From Sebastes aleutianus (lineage: Eukaryota > Chordata > Actinopteri > Perciformes > Sebastidae), in the NCBI GenBank assembly GCA_916700875.1, contig CAKAKS010000001.1, positions 12,463,741-12,527,740 on the forward strand: DNA of 64,000 nucleotides. The letters are read 5' to 3'. Below, piece by piece: positions 23,576-37,548 of this stretch. Each line of letters starts with the position of its first letter. The first letter of the stretch is position 1. Below the pieces are notes generated by a model. It was not told the origin of the DNA. It worked only from the letters and a program-made list of their open reading frames with translations, and made no database searches. A program made the position numbers and the translations under genes.

Positions 23576-24001
23576 AGCTAAACTTTACTGTTTTGGTTCA
23601 CTCTCACTGCTCTCATAACGTTGTTCGCGGCCGCAGCAGGAAGCTGTTTTCAGAAAAAAAGCTCTAAAATCCCACCATACATAACATGCTCAGCACCAAA
23701 CAGCAGGCTGATTCAGTTAGCTGGTGAATATAGTGGAGCATTTAGCAGCTAAAGAGACAGATATTTTCCTCAGGAGTCGGTGGAGACCAAATACAGAGCT
23801 AAAAGAGAGTGATTATTGGACTTACATTAATCAGGTGGCCAGAAACACGATTCAAAATTAATGATAATGTTGCTCTGTAACTGCTGGATGTGTAAATAAG
23901 ACACTGTTTGCTTAACTTCAAATGTAATAAGTGAATGTTGTGTTCACAGCTTGTTTCTGCTGCTCAAAAGAGGCCAACAAATCAGTTAATGCAGTTTTAA
24001 G
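23576..24001 (+). repeat. Dispersed repeat family C, long internal part
   Basis: Shares TTTTGGTTCACTCTCACTGC and AATCAGTTAATGCAG with the copy at 39628-39902, but preserves a middle section (GTGGAGCATTTAGCAGCTAA, CAGGTGGCCAGAAACACGA) that the other copy lacks. It abuts family A at about 24010. Confidence 0.6.
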
Positions 24002-24010
24002 TTTACGATA

Positions 24011-24436
24011 AACCAAAACCAAAATGTTACAATTAACTTTCATGAACTGAAAACACACCATGAAAGGGTTAGAGTTGTAAAACGAAAACACGGACAACTC
24101 CCAGACCCTACAACGCCGTGGTAGCGACCTGTCAATCACAAGGTAGCCACACCCTAAAGCATCCCCTGCTTTATGGTCTATTTGACTCTAAATGGGACCA
24201 TAATTTACTAAATGAACATCATGCTGTATTGAAGAAGACTTGAAACTAGCCATTGAGACCATAAACTCATGTTTACAATGTTTACTGAGGTAATAAATCA
24301 AGTGAGAAGTAGGCTCATTTTCTCATTGACTTCTATACAATCAGACTTATTTTTGCAACTAGAGGAGTCACCCCCTGCTGGCTATTAGAAAGAATGCAGG
24401 TTTAAGGCATTTCCGCATTGGCTTCACTTTTCAGAC
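24011..24436 (+). repeat. Dispersed repeat family A, copy 1
   Basis: Aligns closely with 35611-35975. Shared blocks include ACACGGACAACT, GTGGTAGCGACCTGTCAATC, CATCCCCTGCTTTATGGTCT and CATAAACTCATGTTTACAAT. This copy extends further at the 3' side (CCCCCTGCTGGCTATTAGAA, GCATTGGCTTCACTTTTCAG). No ORF or terminal repeat was found. The family is common in percomorphs (recollection); its class was not determined. Confidence 0.8.
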
Positions 24437-27400
24437 AACTTTGGTCTTTGGGCTTTCAAAAACGTACAGAAGTACAGAAATAATAATGTCATATAACTAA
24501 AAACCGACCTTATCTGATGGGCAAATATTAAGAACTGACCCGCATTAACACACACACAACGGGGAAAAAGGATTTACCTGCACTGAGAGGAAATTAAACT
24601 GTAAGGTTTAGCCTATTGGCCATGGTGGTTAAAGGAAATGAAGAAGCAGACCAGCTGCTGACAGTTCTGACAACGAGACACTTTCAAGCACAAACACTCT
24701 TACATGACTTCTACTGCCGTCCGTCTTTAATGACGCTTAATTATAGAGTCCAGAGCTGAAGCTGCAGACAGCAGGGTGGACAACATCCCAAGTCTATGCA
24801 TTTCTGTGGCTTGGGATACTTTTCCAGTGGACGCACTTATCTGATTTACAGACACGTTGTCTGTGTTCGTTCTACCTGTGTGTGCGGTTGCCAGGCATTT
24901 GTGCTTAGATGTGATGGTTGAACACCTTTCTTGCCAAATGGAAAAAAACACTTTTCTCTCATTTTTCTCTCCGAAGACGTGACTCCCGAGCGGATTGCCG
25001 AGGTAATTTCAGACTGCTCTTTTAACTTTGTCGGCGGGGATAAAAATGCTGATTCACAAAACGCCTTTCAAAGTCTGCATTGTCGAAACGGAGGAAGGGG
25101 GACTCTATTTTCCAGCCAGTGCGGGTTGTGTGTAACCCGACATGTCTAAGTCTAATTGCTGAGATTGAAATACACTAGATCTTTTGATTCTCTCCATGTG
25201 AAAGTGGTGTTTCCATTCCTGGATCCACACCCCACGACACGAGCCCTCAGCACAAACATTTATTCCAGATCTCAGCGTTGTTTACAAAGTACCAGTGACT
25301 GATGGGAAGCGAGGAACCATTCGATCCAACGCCCCTCTCATTATGGCGGGTTTGGCAACGCTTTCACATGCAGGACGTTTTTGGACTTGCCAAAATGACT
25401 TCATAATTGTCATCATGTCGTATTGAAGCCTATCAACGTCTCACCAGAACCGATAACTGACGTCAGCTGCTGACCAAAGTGAATTCATTCCAAGTTATGT
25501 AATGACACAGACAAAAACTAATTATCCTTCTGCCATTCGTTTGGAACAAACCGCTTTTATTTTGTAGAGTTAAGACGTCAAGGAAACAAGTGTTTATGTA
25601 CAGCGGGTAAAGCGCAGCCAAAAGATTGATGTGACATGTGAAGCATTAAACAAAGACATACACTTTGAACAGACATAATCTGTTCTTTAGTGACCTCTAT
25701 GAGCAAGTTGGTGTTATTTACTTCTACTGCTTCTTTTTAAAACTTATTTTCATTTATTCATATATACTTTAATATATTGTTTTGTGTCCTTTGCTATGAT
25801 TGAAATTATGTTAGTTACAGTTTACAAATGTCATTCTCTTTCCGAAAGCATCACTGGAGACATAAGCTGTGTCTCAACACGGACACTTCCATTACAGTAG
25901 TACACTTCCATGTAGTACACTGTGCACACTATATACTTAATTGTGTAATGCATGCATTTCAGCAGGGCAGTGATAATTTATTTTTAATTGATTGTGTACA
26001 TACAGTAAGTACTACAAACATGTATGCACTAATTACTGAGTTTTCTGGGTGAGTTTGTTGAGTAAAACTTGGGGAACATGGAGCCATGGAAAACAACCAA
26101 TTCTGGGTTTTCCTCAGCAACATTTCTACAGATGTGACTCACTAAACCAGCTTCTTGAAACAGACCCCTGATCTGCTTACATAACTGTCAGTGGCAGTGT
26201 ATACAGCTTGTTGTGTTTTAAAAGTGATCAGGTAAAGAATTCAGTTTTCCAGCCAAAGACTGAAAGTGATATCCAGGATCCACCGACTCCTGGATTCTCA
26301 TATTACCAGAATCTGGTGCGAGTCGACCGCGGCTCTGGTCATGATGGGAAAAGCAAATATTTCAAAGAGAGTTTCAGGAGTTTACAGCCCTGATGCCATT
26401 GTTAGTTTTCTTCGGAGCGCAGCTGTTGTCTTTGGCTAGGTCAGAGTAAATATTTCTATTCCTCTGTTGTGTTAGAAAATGATGTGTATTCAAGCCCTGG
26501 AGATGGTTCTCAACGCAGACTAAATACAGTCTTTTTCCTCTTTTACAGTAAGTCATTTGTGTGGGTTTTGCTCTTTCTTTGCAAGTGTGGCTGAAATGAA
26601 ACTCTTACATCACTATCTTGTGCTGTTTTTTTGGATGCCATCACTGATTTGCCGCCACCGTGAAATTGCTTAGCTATAAACAGCATCCCTCTGAATCTCT
26701 GTAATGTGCCGAGGGCTCCTGGCAGTTTAGGGCGACCTCTGCACCTATGAGATCAAACGCAACAATTTGATGGCGTTTATAACCATTTATCTACGTCACA
26801 CAAAGGCTTTCTTGTTCAGTGACATTTGAAGCTTTACAGTTGAGTTAAAGACATAAGAAAAAGCGTTTTCTCCACGTCATTAGCAGCTGATTTAGACCAA
26901 AGGTTTATCCAGTAGGAGCCACTGGTGCGCATCTGATAAAGTGTGCTTCCTTTTAAGTGCGGTGCTTGGAGAAAACGGGTGGTCTGCAGCGGCAGTGAGA
27001 CCGAGTGATTTGTGGCCCGAGCGGAGAAACAGAAATCAGAAGGGGATTAGAAAACATTTTGTCTGTTTTTCTCCTTCACAAAATGCTTGTCACACAGCGA
27101 GAAGAGGGTGCAAGTCAACCGAAAAATGGCTGAGGATTCCTCGCTCAAGCCAACAGGGTCTGTTAGCCACAAAAATGCTAACACGACAATTGTTAGGTAA
27201 TTCAATTAGCCATAAAGACAATTAGGGTGAAGTCGGTTGAAGATAATAGCAGAGCAGCATAAGAACATATCAATATATTCGTGCAAGGCTCATTAAACAG
27301 TCTCGAGGTCAGTGTAATATAATCCGAGTGTATACGAGTCTTCGCAGCGCCGGGCCTCCTCTTGATCTGTTTTCCATCAGTTTCAGAGGGATTGTTTGGT

Positions 27401-28295
27401 CAACAACACGCAGAATCAGAGCGAGAATGTCATGTCAGATGACAGCATCTGGCCTGCGAGAAACTTGTAACGCTGCCACGAGGAGACGTCCCCGCTCAGA
27501 TCTTTACAGCGGACTCAGAGGACATGCGATGCACTGGAATCGTAAACACTTATATAGACCGTCAGGAACTGAAATCTGCAGTCAATCAGACTCCAGCTGC
27601 CAGAGATGGAGTCAGATCCTCGTCTTCTTCCAGAAAAACTATAGACTTTTAGGGCTTTTCACTTCCTTTTAGGCTGTTTTTTCTTCGCTATGCCCCAGCC
27701 AGGCGAGACGGTGTCAGATCCTGTCCACAGCTGTGCGTCTTCAGCCTCTGGTTTAGCTCGTACCTCATATAATTTAGTAACCACTGAGGCTGCCTCTGGC
27801 TTTTGACATTTGAGGCTTGCAGGGCCACGACCACCAGAATAATCCGTTACTCTGCTCTAAAGACTGCCGCCATTGTCTGGAAGAGTGATTGCAATACAAG
27901 TCAGTGAATAATAATAGCAAATATATCTTAAGTTTTATGAATCTATGGCGCCGCGGTGTTTTGACATCATCCTTACCAAATTCTGTTTTTAAAGGAGTCA
28001 AATGCAAAGCACAAAAAAAAAAATCTTTTGTAGAAACTTTAGCATCCATAATTCATATTGTTTTAAACAAAAGGGGGATTATTTGAGGTAAAATAAAGAG
28101 TTGTTTTCAAACATTGGAGGGGTCAGTTGCCTGCTACCACTCAGCCCCTCGTCTTTCAGTGATCTGGCACCAGATCAGCCGTCTGTTTTCTGCAAAAGTC
28201 TCCCTCGGCTCGACTGCGTCGTGGCTCAAACTCCAAATCTGCTCCGGAGGTTGTGGCCTCGTTGGAATGCATCCACAAACACTCAACCTCCAGCG
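24437..28295. other. Unique non-coding DNA
   Basis: No gene or repeat family was recognised. Short ORFs at 24931-25149, 26941-27225 and 27328-27672 have no domains. One T-rich acceptor-like tract ending CCGAAG at about 24977 is followed by a 26-nt open segment and GTAATT, too weak to call. The segment 27175-27225 has a dense run of ATTA/CAATT words. Confidence 0.45.
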
Positions 28296-28390
28296 CTCTC
28301 TCTCTCTCTCTCACTCTCGCTGTCACACAGTCACTGCTTTTTTTCTGTCTTAAACTCCCTCACTCTCTCTCTCTCTCTTTCTCTCTTGGA
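28296..28390. repeat. CT-rich microsatellite tract
   Basis: Two (CT)n runs (about 28298-28320 and 28361-28388) separated by mixed pyrimidine-rich sequence. Confidence 0.85.
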
Positions 28391-30789
28391 CTTGAGCACA
28401 TCCTCCCTCCCTGTTTGGCTTCCCCCTGAAGCCAGAAGATGGGAACTCACTTACTGCAAGCTGTGTGCACACTGTCACTGAAAAGAAAATAAATAGATCT
28501 GATGCTTCCGTCCAGTTTGACCAACAATAAGCTTGTTGTCTGTAAGGCACATTGTTTTTTATTTTTACAGATTTTACAAGAAACAGATCTGTTTTTATTG
28601 TTGCTAGAGGAAAATAGTAAAATAAAGGCGGCTTGTAAATGAAGAAAGAAATGTGGTGAAAGCACAAATGATCTGCTGGTTCTGATTATTGTACACTTAT
28701 ACCAGCCCCTCTAAATAAACAAACAGTAAATGGCTAGCTAGTAAACAGCTTTTTTGGGAGTCGAAATTAAAAAGAAATATATTTTTCACTCTTGTTAATT
28801 TATTACTGATGTATTTGTTTTTTTCATCAGATGTACAAAATAATTACCATTAGATATATTTTTTTTCCTCAGATAAAATAAAATAATCACCCTGGCTGGT
28901 ATTATCTCACAAAATTTTAAAAGAATTTGTAAACATAAACACTAGAGACACTAGAGAGCCTGGCTCTCCAAAGTTCAATAATACTAAAATCTATGTGTAT
29001 AAATGTGGATAAACAATAACGTTGCTGCCATATTTATGCCTAATTTAGATTTATTTTGAGTGTTGATTGAGCAGCTACAATGTTATCATAGCCTAGCCCT
29101 CATCGATCTGAACTCTATTCAGAAAACAAGCATTTTAAAAGTTCATTGCTTGTCATCTTGCAGACAGACCTGACAAAGCATGAATTTAGACTGTTTTTTA
29201 GACTGACTAAACAGAGATGTAAAAACAACAATTTGTGCTTTTAGGATGAGTTTGTTTCTGTAACTGTTTCTTGGCGAACAACAGTTCATCCATCTGGATA
29301 AAATTTCCCCTCCAGATAAAGTGGTTTGGCAGATATGGTTGATGAGCACAGATGTTAGCGTAGGTGTCTGTACAGTTTCAATGATACCAAAGATGACAAA
29401 TCTCACTGTGACAACAAGACTCCCAACAAGTCACTGCATCTTGCCGTTATTTGCCAAGAAGTTCATCTTAACCACTTTTTGTCTTTCTTGAAATGACTGG
29501 GTCACAGTTGAATAGCTTTAAGGCCGAGTGTAAATACTACCAGGACACATTAGGGTGGTGATTTAAATCTCATGTCGGCAGCCGCCTCAGGCCAGCAGCC
29601 TACTATAAGAGGCACTGGGGCCACAAATTGGTCAAATGAAAATCGATGCGCCTACATAAGCCGCATATGTCATCGCTGTACTCCGACCAAAACATTACGT
29701 CTCCAACCACAACGGCAGCAATCCCCAAACAACGAAACCGCACATTCTTTGACCAAACTGCTCAAAACAAGTGAGCAAAACAAAAGGTTTGAAAACCTGA
29801 CATCTTGTTACTGTTATGGGTTTTGTTTTCATCAACATTGTCAGTTTATACTGGTGCACAATATGGGCAACATCCAAGAAGAGATAATAGAGAGATGAGC
29901 ATAATGTCCCAACAATGTGAATGTAGCCTCAGTCAGCCTTCACCTCCTCCTCCCAAAACCTCAAACTCCTCCTCTAACAACATCTCCACCTTTTGTCAGT
30001 CTAATTTATCTGCTGCTTAAATGTGTTTCAGTGCAGCACATCTGTGGCTTGTGCATTCTGGTTTATATACTTATGTGGGGACCCCCCTCCCATCATCTCT
30101 CCCTTGTGCTTGTCTGGAGGATGTCTACAGTGAGAGGTCACTCGTGCACACGTTCATTTTTCAGCATCCTTACGAGGTGAAAACAGATGGTTACCCCTCG
30201 CAGTGAAACCAGGCGGCGTTGCATCATGACTCAACAGCCCGAAGCCAGGATTTTGATGAAGGCAGAGAGGCGACGGGGGGGGTTAGCCCCCCACCGCGGC
30301 TTTCCTAATTATGAAGTTAAATGTCAGACATTACCGAGGGAATTTTAATTATCCAAAATACTGTCCATCTATTTTGGAAATACTTGGAGTCACTTGTAAT
30401 TCATCTTCCAAGATGTGAAATCTTAGTGTTCTTGTTTTGTCAAGCGAGGGCTCAAGTTCCTGATTATCCTTTTAAGAAGTACCAAAATGTTTTGATTTTT
30501 CTGCTCAGAATCATTTTGTAAGGTGTCATTTTCAAGAGCGGAGATTTACTGCTGTTGGTATTACAGTATTCAGATCCTACTGAAATAAAAGTACCAGTAT
30601 AACAATGTAAACATACTCAATTACAAGTAACATTTTTGGGACTTTTCTCTAATCTTTACAGTATAGAAGTATCTTTGGTAGAACTGCTAAGAACTCGTGA
30701 CAAGGAGTCACAATTATAGACACGTTTTTTTTTTTTTTAGGCGTCACTAGGCAAAAAGGTTTAGGAACCACTGGCTTAATCTTTGACAA
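28391..30789. other. Non-coding stretch, no gene recognised
   Basis: AT-rich unique DNA. Overlapping ORFs at 29572-30206 lack domains. A T-only run lies at about 30726-30740. The segment 30303-30352 (CCTAATTATGAAG, GAATTTTAATTATCC) is rich in homeodomain-type cores. Confidence 0.45.
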
Positions 30790-31085
30790 TGCAGGACTTT
30801 CACTCAGCGGACCAAAAATTGATTGATTTTTACTGACGACATTATGTCACGTGACGTTACGTCTGTAGGTTAACTTATGTTACAAGTTTACTTATTCTAA
30901 CCCAAACCATGATGTTTTTTCTAACCCTACGATTTTTATTGCCTAACCCTAAGCGTCACCGTTTCACAACATTAACCATGCGCAAACTTTCTGCGTCAAG
31001 ATACTACGCCAAAGGATGCCCCCCGGCATCACTATAATGACGGCCCAAGCAGCAAAATATGACGAGTAGGGATGAGATCACGTTG
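30790..31085 (-). repeat. Mosaic repeat with cassettes A and B, inverted orientation
   Basis: GCAGGACTTTCACTCAGCGG near 30791 is cassette B. TTCTAACCCAAACCATGATG near 30896 is the reverse of cassette A. The end (ATATGACGAGTAGGGATGAG near 31057) is the inverse of the terminus at 62725 (CACGTTCTCATCTCAACTCG). No coding capacity. Confidence 0.6.
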
Positions 31086-33206
31086 CCTGACAAGCTGATG
31101 CTCATCAACCTGCAATGAAGAGCATTAAGACACTGCTGGTGTGTTTAAACACAGGTGTTTTGATGGCAAGCCATTCACTGCTGGTGTTTGCTGCCCTTAA
31201 TACACCCAGAGATATTAAAGGGATAGATAACACAGTATGAACTGTAAGATAAAATCTCTGATGGTGGACACATTTATGTTGTCTCACAGTATACTGTATG
31301 TATGTCGTTATATTCCCAAGCTGAGTTACCAGTCAGTGTAACTGACTCAATGCACAAAGCTACTGATTCAATCAGTGATGCTGATGATTCAATGCACTCA
31401 TTTCACCTTGAGGATTAGTGTTAAAGATTTCTTCATTCATGAACTGAACATCTCCATTACTTTAGTTCCAGTTCTTCTTCTGTTTATTACAAAAAAAGCT
31501 GGAATCATAAAATGCATTACTTCCTGTGAGCCAGAAAACTTTTCTCATTAAACGCCAAAGTGTTCAAAACACTGAGTTTGAAAGCATAGTTTCCTAAAGA
31601 ATCACTGTTGTGTTTTAGCAACCAGGACAATAGTTTGGCTGAATTGGAATTTCTTCATATGAAAATGTCGAAAAGCTTTACTTTGAAATATTAAAGTTTA
31701 GCTTTCTGAACTTTAACAGTACTACATCAATCAACAGTGTAAGTGTGTTAGAATTAGCATGTGGCACCGTCCCTGTTGAGGTCGCTCAGTGTGTTCAGGG
31801 AAATGTCAGAACTTTAAAACCCTCACGGTGAAATCCTCGAGTCCAACATGTCTGCAGGCGAGGCAACGCCATCCAAGAGCAGCGATGCGCGACTCGGTGT
31901 GAGGATGATTAAACAAAGCGCAGCGGTCGGAGGAGGAGTGACGGAGCGCTCGGTGATGAAAGCCAGACAGTGAAGCGGTTCCTGAATGGTTTTGTGAGGT
32001 GAAGCAGACCCAGAGACTAAAACATATTACATGATTACACTGAAGTGAAGAAAGAGAAAGGGGAAGTTTTACAGCTCAAACTGAAACTGACTTCACTTTT
32101 CACATGCAACGATGCCTGAAACCAAAATGTTACAGATACAATCAGGAATTTAATTCGCCGTCCAACTTCGAATATATCCGTGTTTTTTTTTCCTTCTAAC
32201 TGACGGATGGAACATATAATTTTTAGGACGTTCTTTGTGTCAACAGAGCATGCTGTAAATTTTAGTGTGAAACGTTTTTGTCCAGTAAATCACTTTATAA
32301 CAATGGCTTCATGGGGTGACAGCGTTTCAGCAGAGGACGCAGAACAATACAGATTTAAAAAGTAGCACCACAGTGAGCAGATCAGACTGTACAGATTCAA
32401 CCTGATTTATACTGTAGTCCCAGATGCAGTGATGTCATTTCACCAAGGAGCATGTAGCACATGTCATAACTGCGTGATGAAGAGCCCCCTAGATGATTTA
32501 TTTAAACGCACTTTATTAAAGTTGCACTTGGCAATTTCACTGCATCTGGAAACCAATAAAACTTCCCTCATATGACACAGATCTGATGTTTCCAATACAG
32601 ATTCAACATCAACAAACTGCTTTTTAAAGAAGCACATCAATTCACAGTAAAATGATTTCAGTTTAAACAGATGCGATGTGTCTCCACACCCAAGGCTGTT
32701 TGTGTTGCAGGAATGTACTGTTAGCGGGAGTTTAAAGTACACAAAGAGCTCCTGCAATTAAAGGTGTCGAGGAAACTGGGAAGGAAACAGGAGTGAGTTG
32801 CTGATTGTTAACCATCTAAGTAAAACAAATGTTAATGGTTGAACTACTTTAGAGCCTTTGTGCTGAAAATTGTATTTTGAAATCCGATTTTCATCAAGGT
32901 TTTATTTATTTGATTGCAATTTAATGGATTTTGAGACTTCACTGCACAGAAGACATGCATATGACTGCTTTGTCATGACAGGTGGAGTGGTGAGAGTCAG
33001 CCGTTGTTGGAGTAGGAAACAGAGGTGTTTTGAACAGCCTTGTTGTTTTAATCATGATGTTGTTTTACTAAACCTAGCCAAGTAATATTTTTGCTTTTTT
33101 TTGCTTTTTTCCCAATTTATAAAGTTAACCATGTGTTTACAACTGTTAAAAAAGTGTCACCATAATCTTGAAATAGTACAGTGAGGGTTTAAAGAGTAAC
33201 ATGGCT
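31086..33206. other. Non-coding stretch, no gene recognised
   Basis: Unique sequence with short chance ORFs, including a 97-codon minus-strand frame (32464-32757) without recognisable domains. Confidence 0.5.
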
Positions 33207-33739
33207 AAAAAGGTACCCCTCCAGCGTCAGTTTTGGACGTATCAGGGACAACGTGTCAATTTCTGCTCGTTACATGCATACAGTCTCAAAATAGACTTCC
33301 ATCAGTAGCAGTGGTAGTAATGGTTGAAATTAGGTTTCTTCAGTTTTTAGGTTTAGGCAACAAAACTACTTGGTTAGGCCTAGGAAACATCATGGTTTGG
33401 GTTAAAATAAGTAAATTTCTTACATAAAATGAGTACGCCCTGTTATGTAACTTACGTTTTAAGTAAGGAAGTTGTGTAACAAAACAACGGTAAAATAAGT
33501 CAGGGTTGACTTGATTTCACACAGGACACGAACAGGGGTTTCCTGGGTCAAAGTCCATGTTTGTTTGACCAGACCATCCACCCTGACATCCTCCCTAAGC
33601 AGACTTTTTCACTCCTTATACTACTGACTTGGATGGGTTAACATTGGAGCTAGTTGAAAGGGTGCCTTGGTGCATCGATTCCGAGGGCCACTGACCAAGC
33701 GGCAATATTTGACGAGTTGGGAGTGTGAACGGGTTGTAC
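33207..33739 (+). mobile_element. Mosaic MITE-like element with cassettes A and B
   Basis: The element starts AAAAAGGTACCCCTCCAGCG. Cassette A follows (GTTTAGGCAACAAAACTACT, GGTTTGGGTTAAAATAAGT), then cassette B inverted (GGGGTTTCCTGGGTCAAAGT). It ends GACGAGTTGGGAGTGTGAAC, related to the terminus at 31057-31085. Roughly 530 bp, no transposase, no clear target duplication. Confidence 0.65.
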
Positions 33740-35610
33740 GGTTCGACGCTACTGCACTGACAGTTGTAAGGGTTTAGCAGGGTTCTTATATACAGTACAT
33801 CACAGCTTTATTTTGTTACACTGCCAAAATACACACACCAAGTAAGAGCAAAATAAAAGCTTTTGCTTAATGCTGATGACCTTTAACTTTTCTGATTTGT
33901 CATCTTTGTTGACTGCAATTGTGTTTAATCCCAACACTGGAATTCAAATTTGGTAAATATAGTCAATCTTTTGGGTCTCATGTCCGTATGTCCGTCTTTG
34001 TTGAAGTTACTAAAAGTCTGAGATACTGTACAAGTCAGGACCAAAGAGGGTTCAAGGCTTTTTTTCACTTGATGAGCTCCAAACATCCAGACTGAGACTA
34101 AATCAACTCAGTTTGGAATGGAGACTAAAAAATAAATGTCCGTAAGGTACCACTTTACTGTCACAAAAAGTGCCCTCTGAGCGGTTGGCATCGTTACATT
34201 ACAGCAGTGTTCAGAGCAGTGACACAGATTGTTGTGATCAATACATCAACACAGTGTGCTGCCTGCTGGAGAGGAATCAATGAAAGTAGAAGTCAAACTG
34301 TTGGCAGTAAAGGTAAATCATCAGTAAAGTCATCCATGCGTGTGGTTCCATTTCAGAAGTCCTAACAGCCTGTACAGTATGACTGTATCACAAAAAAATA
34401 AATATCCTCGCTGAGATTGAAACCAGAGAGTCTGTTGATGTCATTCAGCATCGACGCCAACCCCATCATGGGTGAGGGTATACATGTAGGAGCAAGTGGA
34501 CTCTGAAGTCTACAAGCGATGCTTTTCACTTTTTGGAACATTTAGATGTGACTCATTTTTTCACACCCAAACACATTTTTATAAACATAACAACACTTGC
34601 TGCCAGTTTTGCTTTTAATCAACATATTTCCAGTTGGGCTTCATGTCTATTTCCTGAGGGGGAAACATCGTAATGGAGGGAATCATTGGTTTTCCAGCAC
34701 TTAAGCTACACAAATGAACAGTGAATTGGCTAATTGGGATGTTAACTAAAAGGTTTAACTCTCTAAAAATCATTCAGATAAAGTCAATATGTTTCTCTCC
34801 ACTGGAAGTGAATGTGAGCATTTGCTCTTTTACAGATAAAACTGCTTTTTAAATTGTTTCTAGAAGCTAGTTATTTGTTATTTAGTTTTTTAGAAAAATC
34901 ATATTCATAAAGCAAAGCCAAATCTTTTTTATTTTTGTAATGATTTCAAACAATACAGCACTACCGTTTGTTTAATTCATAGTAAAAAAGCAACCAGAAC
35001 TTACATATGACATCTTATAACTTATATAACAGTATAATTGTCACTGTGATAGTTATTGTAAGACATCTGGAAATAGTTTCCTATGTTGTCATAACTTCTA
35101 ATTTTATTTGTTATGTTAACTTTTGAGTAGATATTCCTCTTTGTACAGTCATTGTAAACTGTATTGTAATTTATTAAATAAAATAAAAGAAAGCTGGCAA
35201 GCTAACATTGCTAACATGCAAGCACGCTGGGAAATAGCATCACAATAGTTGTCACCATAGAGTGCTCCAGGGATGACGTATTTTTGTAGGCCAACCAGGA
35301 AGTTAGCATCGCCCTGGTTCCCTCGACAGAAAGCCAATGGTATTTTTCCATTGGGTTTTGGATTATTGCAGAAAATAAGATCTGTGGCAAACACACGTTT
35401 ATGATACTTACATGTTTTTTAAGCGTAAATGCAATCAGCAGAAGTAAAAAGCCAGGCTATAAACGAACTATAACAAGGTCACATGACTTCACGTCACCAC
35501 CACAAAGCTAAAGGTGTACTAGTGTTCGGCGTGATGACGTTCTGTAGTTTAATTTAGCCACTTGTTAGCAACCGCCTTTTTTAAGTCACGTAAAAGCCTC
35601 AAAATTCATG
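33740..35610. other. Non-coding stretch, no gene recognised
   Basis: Mostly unique AT-rich DNA. The final part (about 35500-35610, with TTTAGCCACTTGTTAGCAAC) may be another repeat fragment attached to family A, but its limits are unclear. Confidence 0.45.
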
Positions 35611-35975
35611 AGACACGAAAGCATGGAGCTAAGTTCAACTGAACGCTGAATAAGACATTTTTAGGTGACCAAAATGAAAACACACACTGTGAAAGGGTTA
35701 AAGTTCTAAGACTAAAACACGGACAACTTCCAAAGCGGACAAAACCGTGGTAGCGACCTGTCAATCACAAGGTAGCAACGCCCTAAAGCATCCCCTGCTT
35801 TATGGTCTATTTGACTTTAAATGGGACCATAATTTACTAAATAAACATCATATTTAAGAAGACTTGAAACTATCAATTGAGACCATAAACTCATGTTTAC
35901 AATGTTTACTGAGGTAATAAATCCAGTGAGGAGTTGGCTCATTTTCTCATAGACTTCTATACAATCTGGTTGCCA
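35611..35975 (+). repeat. Dispersed repeat family A, copy 2
   Basis: Starts within GACACGAAAGCATGGAGCTA and runs parallel to 24011-24436. It lacks about 26 bases present in copy 1 between AAAATG and AAAACACAC, and diverges after CTTCTATACAATC. Confidence 0.8.
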
Positions 35976-37236
35976 TCTGGTCAGACCTTATTTACGGCAT
36001 TTAACCAGAAAAACATCCAAAAAACCCATTGATTTTGAGACGTGGGAATCGGAAGTGCATGCAGCCTGGCATTCTGTTCCCAGGATGGTATATTATTAGG
36101 GAATAAGCTTGCAAACTGTCAATTACCAAGCTTGTTAGCTCGGTCGCAAACGTCACAAGGAGTTTATTCACAGTTTATTAAAAAGAGATACTTAGATGTT
36201 TGTACTCCTGTTTCATAACTGTTTGTAAACCATTTATCTTTTGTGGAGCAGTTTGTACTCAACTTGAAAGATTTGTGCGAACTTACTTTGCCCTTGCAAA
36301 GATTAGGTCTGCAACTAATGATTAGCAAGCAAATCAGATTGTTGCGATTCCATTGAAATTAACTGATTTGTTTGCAACATTTTGCCGGTTTAAATGCTGG
36401 TATAATCTGGCCTGAAGCCGTCTACTCGTGCACTTTTACAAAGAGGTTAACGTTCCTGTCCTGCCACAGCTTTAAACAGAGCTGCCTCTTCTAAAGTCAC
36501 ATTTATCTCCAGTTAGGCTGTTCCATGACAACATACAGTAGTGTTGGCACTGAAATGGATTAAACTAAGTCCTGCTGCAGTGCAGGGGGGGACCGACTGG
36601 AGAACCTGCAAAACAGAACATGTGTTTGGCTCACACAGATGAGGTCAGTGTTGCTGCAGACTCACTGGACCCCTCCGGCGTGGAGCTGAAACAGAGAGAG
36701 CTCTCTGGTCAGGAGCTAGCTGAGAGCAATAAATTGAACGAAAACGGAACCAACTCAAAGGGGAAACTATTCATCCCAGCCCTATAACTCTTCCTGCTCC
36801 TTTCCCCCCTATTATATTTTATGTCCGAGCTTTCTCGCACTGATTGCATTAGCAGGCCCCAAAGAGGCCTTGGAAGAACAAAGCCGTCATAGCTGGAAGC
36901 AGACCCGGCTCAGAGGAGGAGGAGTCCCGGGGTCTGGATGGCTAAACACAGCCACATAATGAGAAAAGGCTCTAGTGTCATCTTGTAAATGACTTCTCAA
37001 CACACACCTCAAGTGATGGAGCTCAGTTTAGTGTTTTTATCTGTTCATTGCAGTCGTCTGTGTGCCTGTTTGTTTGACCACGTTTTTAAGTAATCAAGTT
37101 TTTCTGTTTTATTTTATGGTCGTTGTGTTTTATTGTCTGTAAATGTCTTTTTCGAGTGTTAGACAAATAGTGTTATTTTTCTGCTGTTTGAATTAAATTC
37201 AGCAGCACAAGTAGAGTAAACATAGACTTTAGTTGT
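35976..37236. other. Non-coding stretch, no gene recognised
   Basis: GATTAGGTCTGCAACTAATG at 36301-36320 repeats the left end of the hAT-like element at 16384. The rest was not identified. Confidence 0.45.
36301..36328 (+). repeat. Terminal fragment of the 16384 hAT-like family
   Basis: Only the first 25 or so bases of the element are recognisable; the right end was not found. Confidence 0.5.
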
Positions 37237-37379
37237 AATAGTAATAATATTCAGAATAATGATGGAAATGATGGTACTGGCAGTGGCAGTTGTAGTACCT
37301 AGAGGAGTAGTAACGGTAGTGGTTCTAGTGTAGTAGTAATGACTGTATCTGGAGGAGTAGTAGTAGTCAAGGCTGTATC

Positions 37380-37413
<34 letters not shown>

Positions 37414-37505
37414 AAATTGCTTTATTAGTAGGAGTAGTATCATTTGTAATGGTAAGGGGTCGTATTATCAGTAGTAGTAGTAGTAATGACTGTATCTTTA
37501 TGATC

Positions 37506-37548
<43 letters not shown>

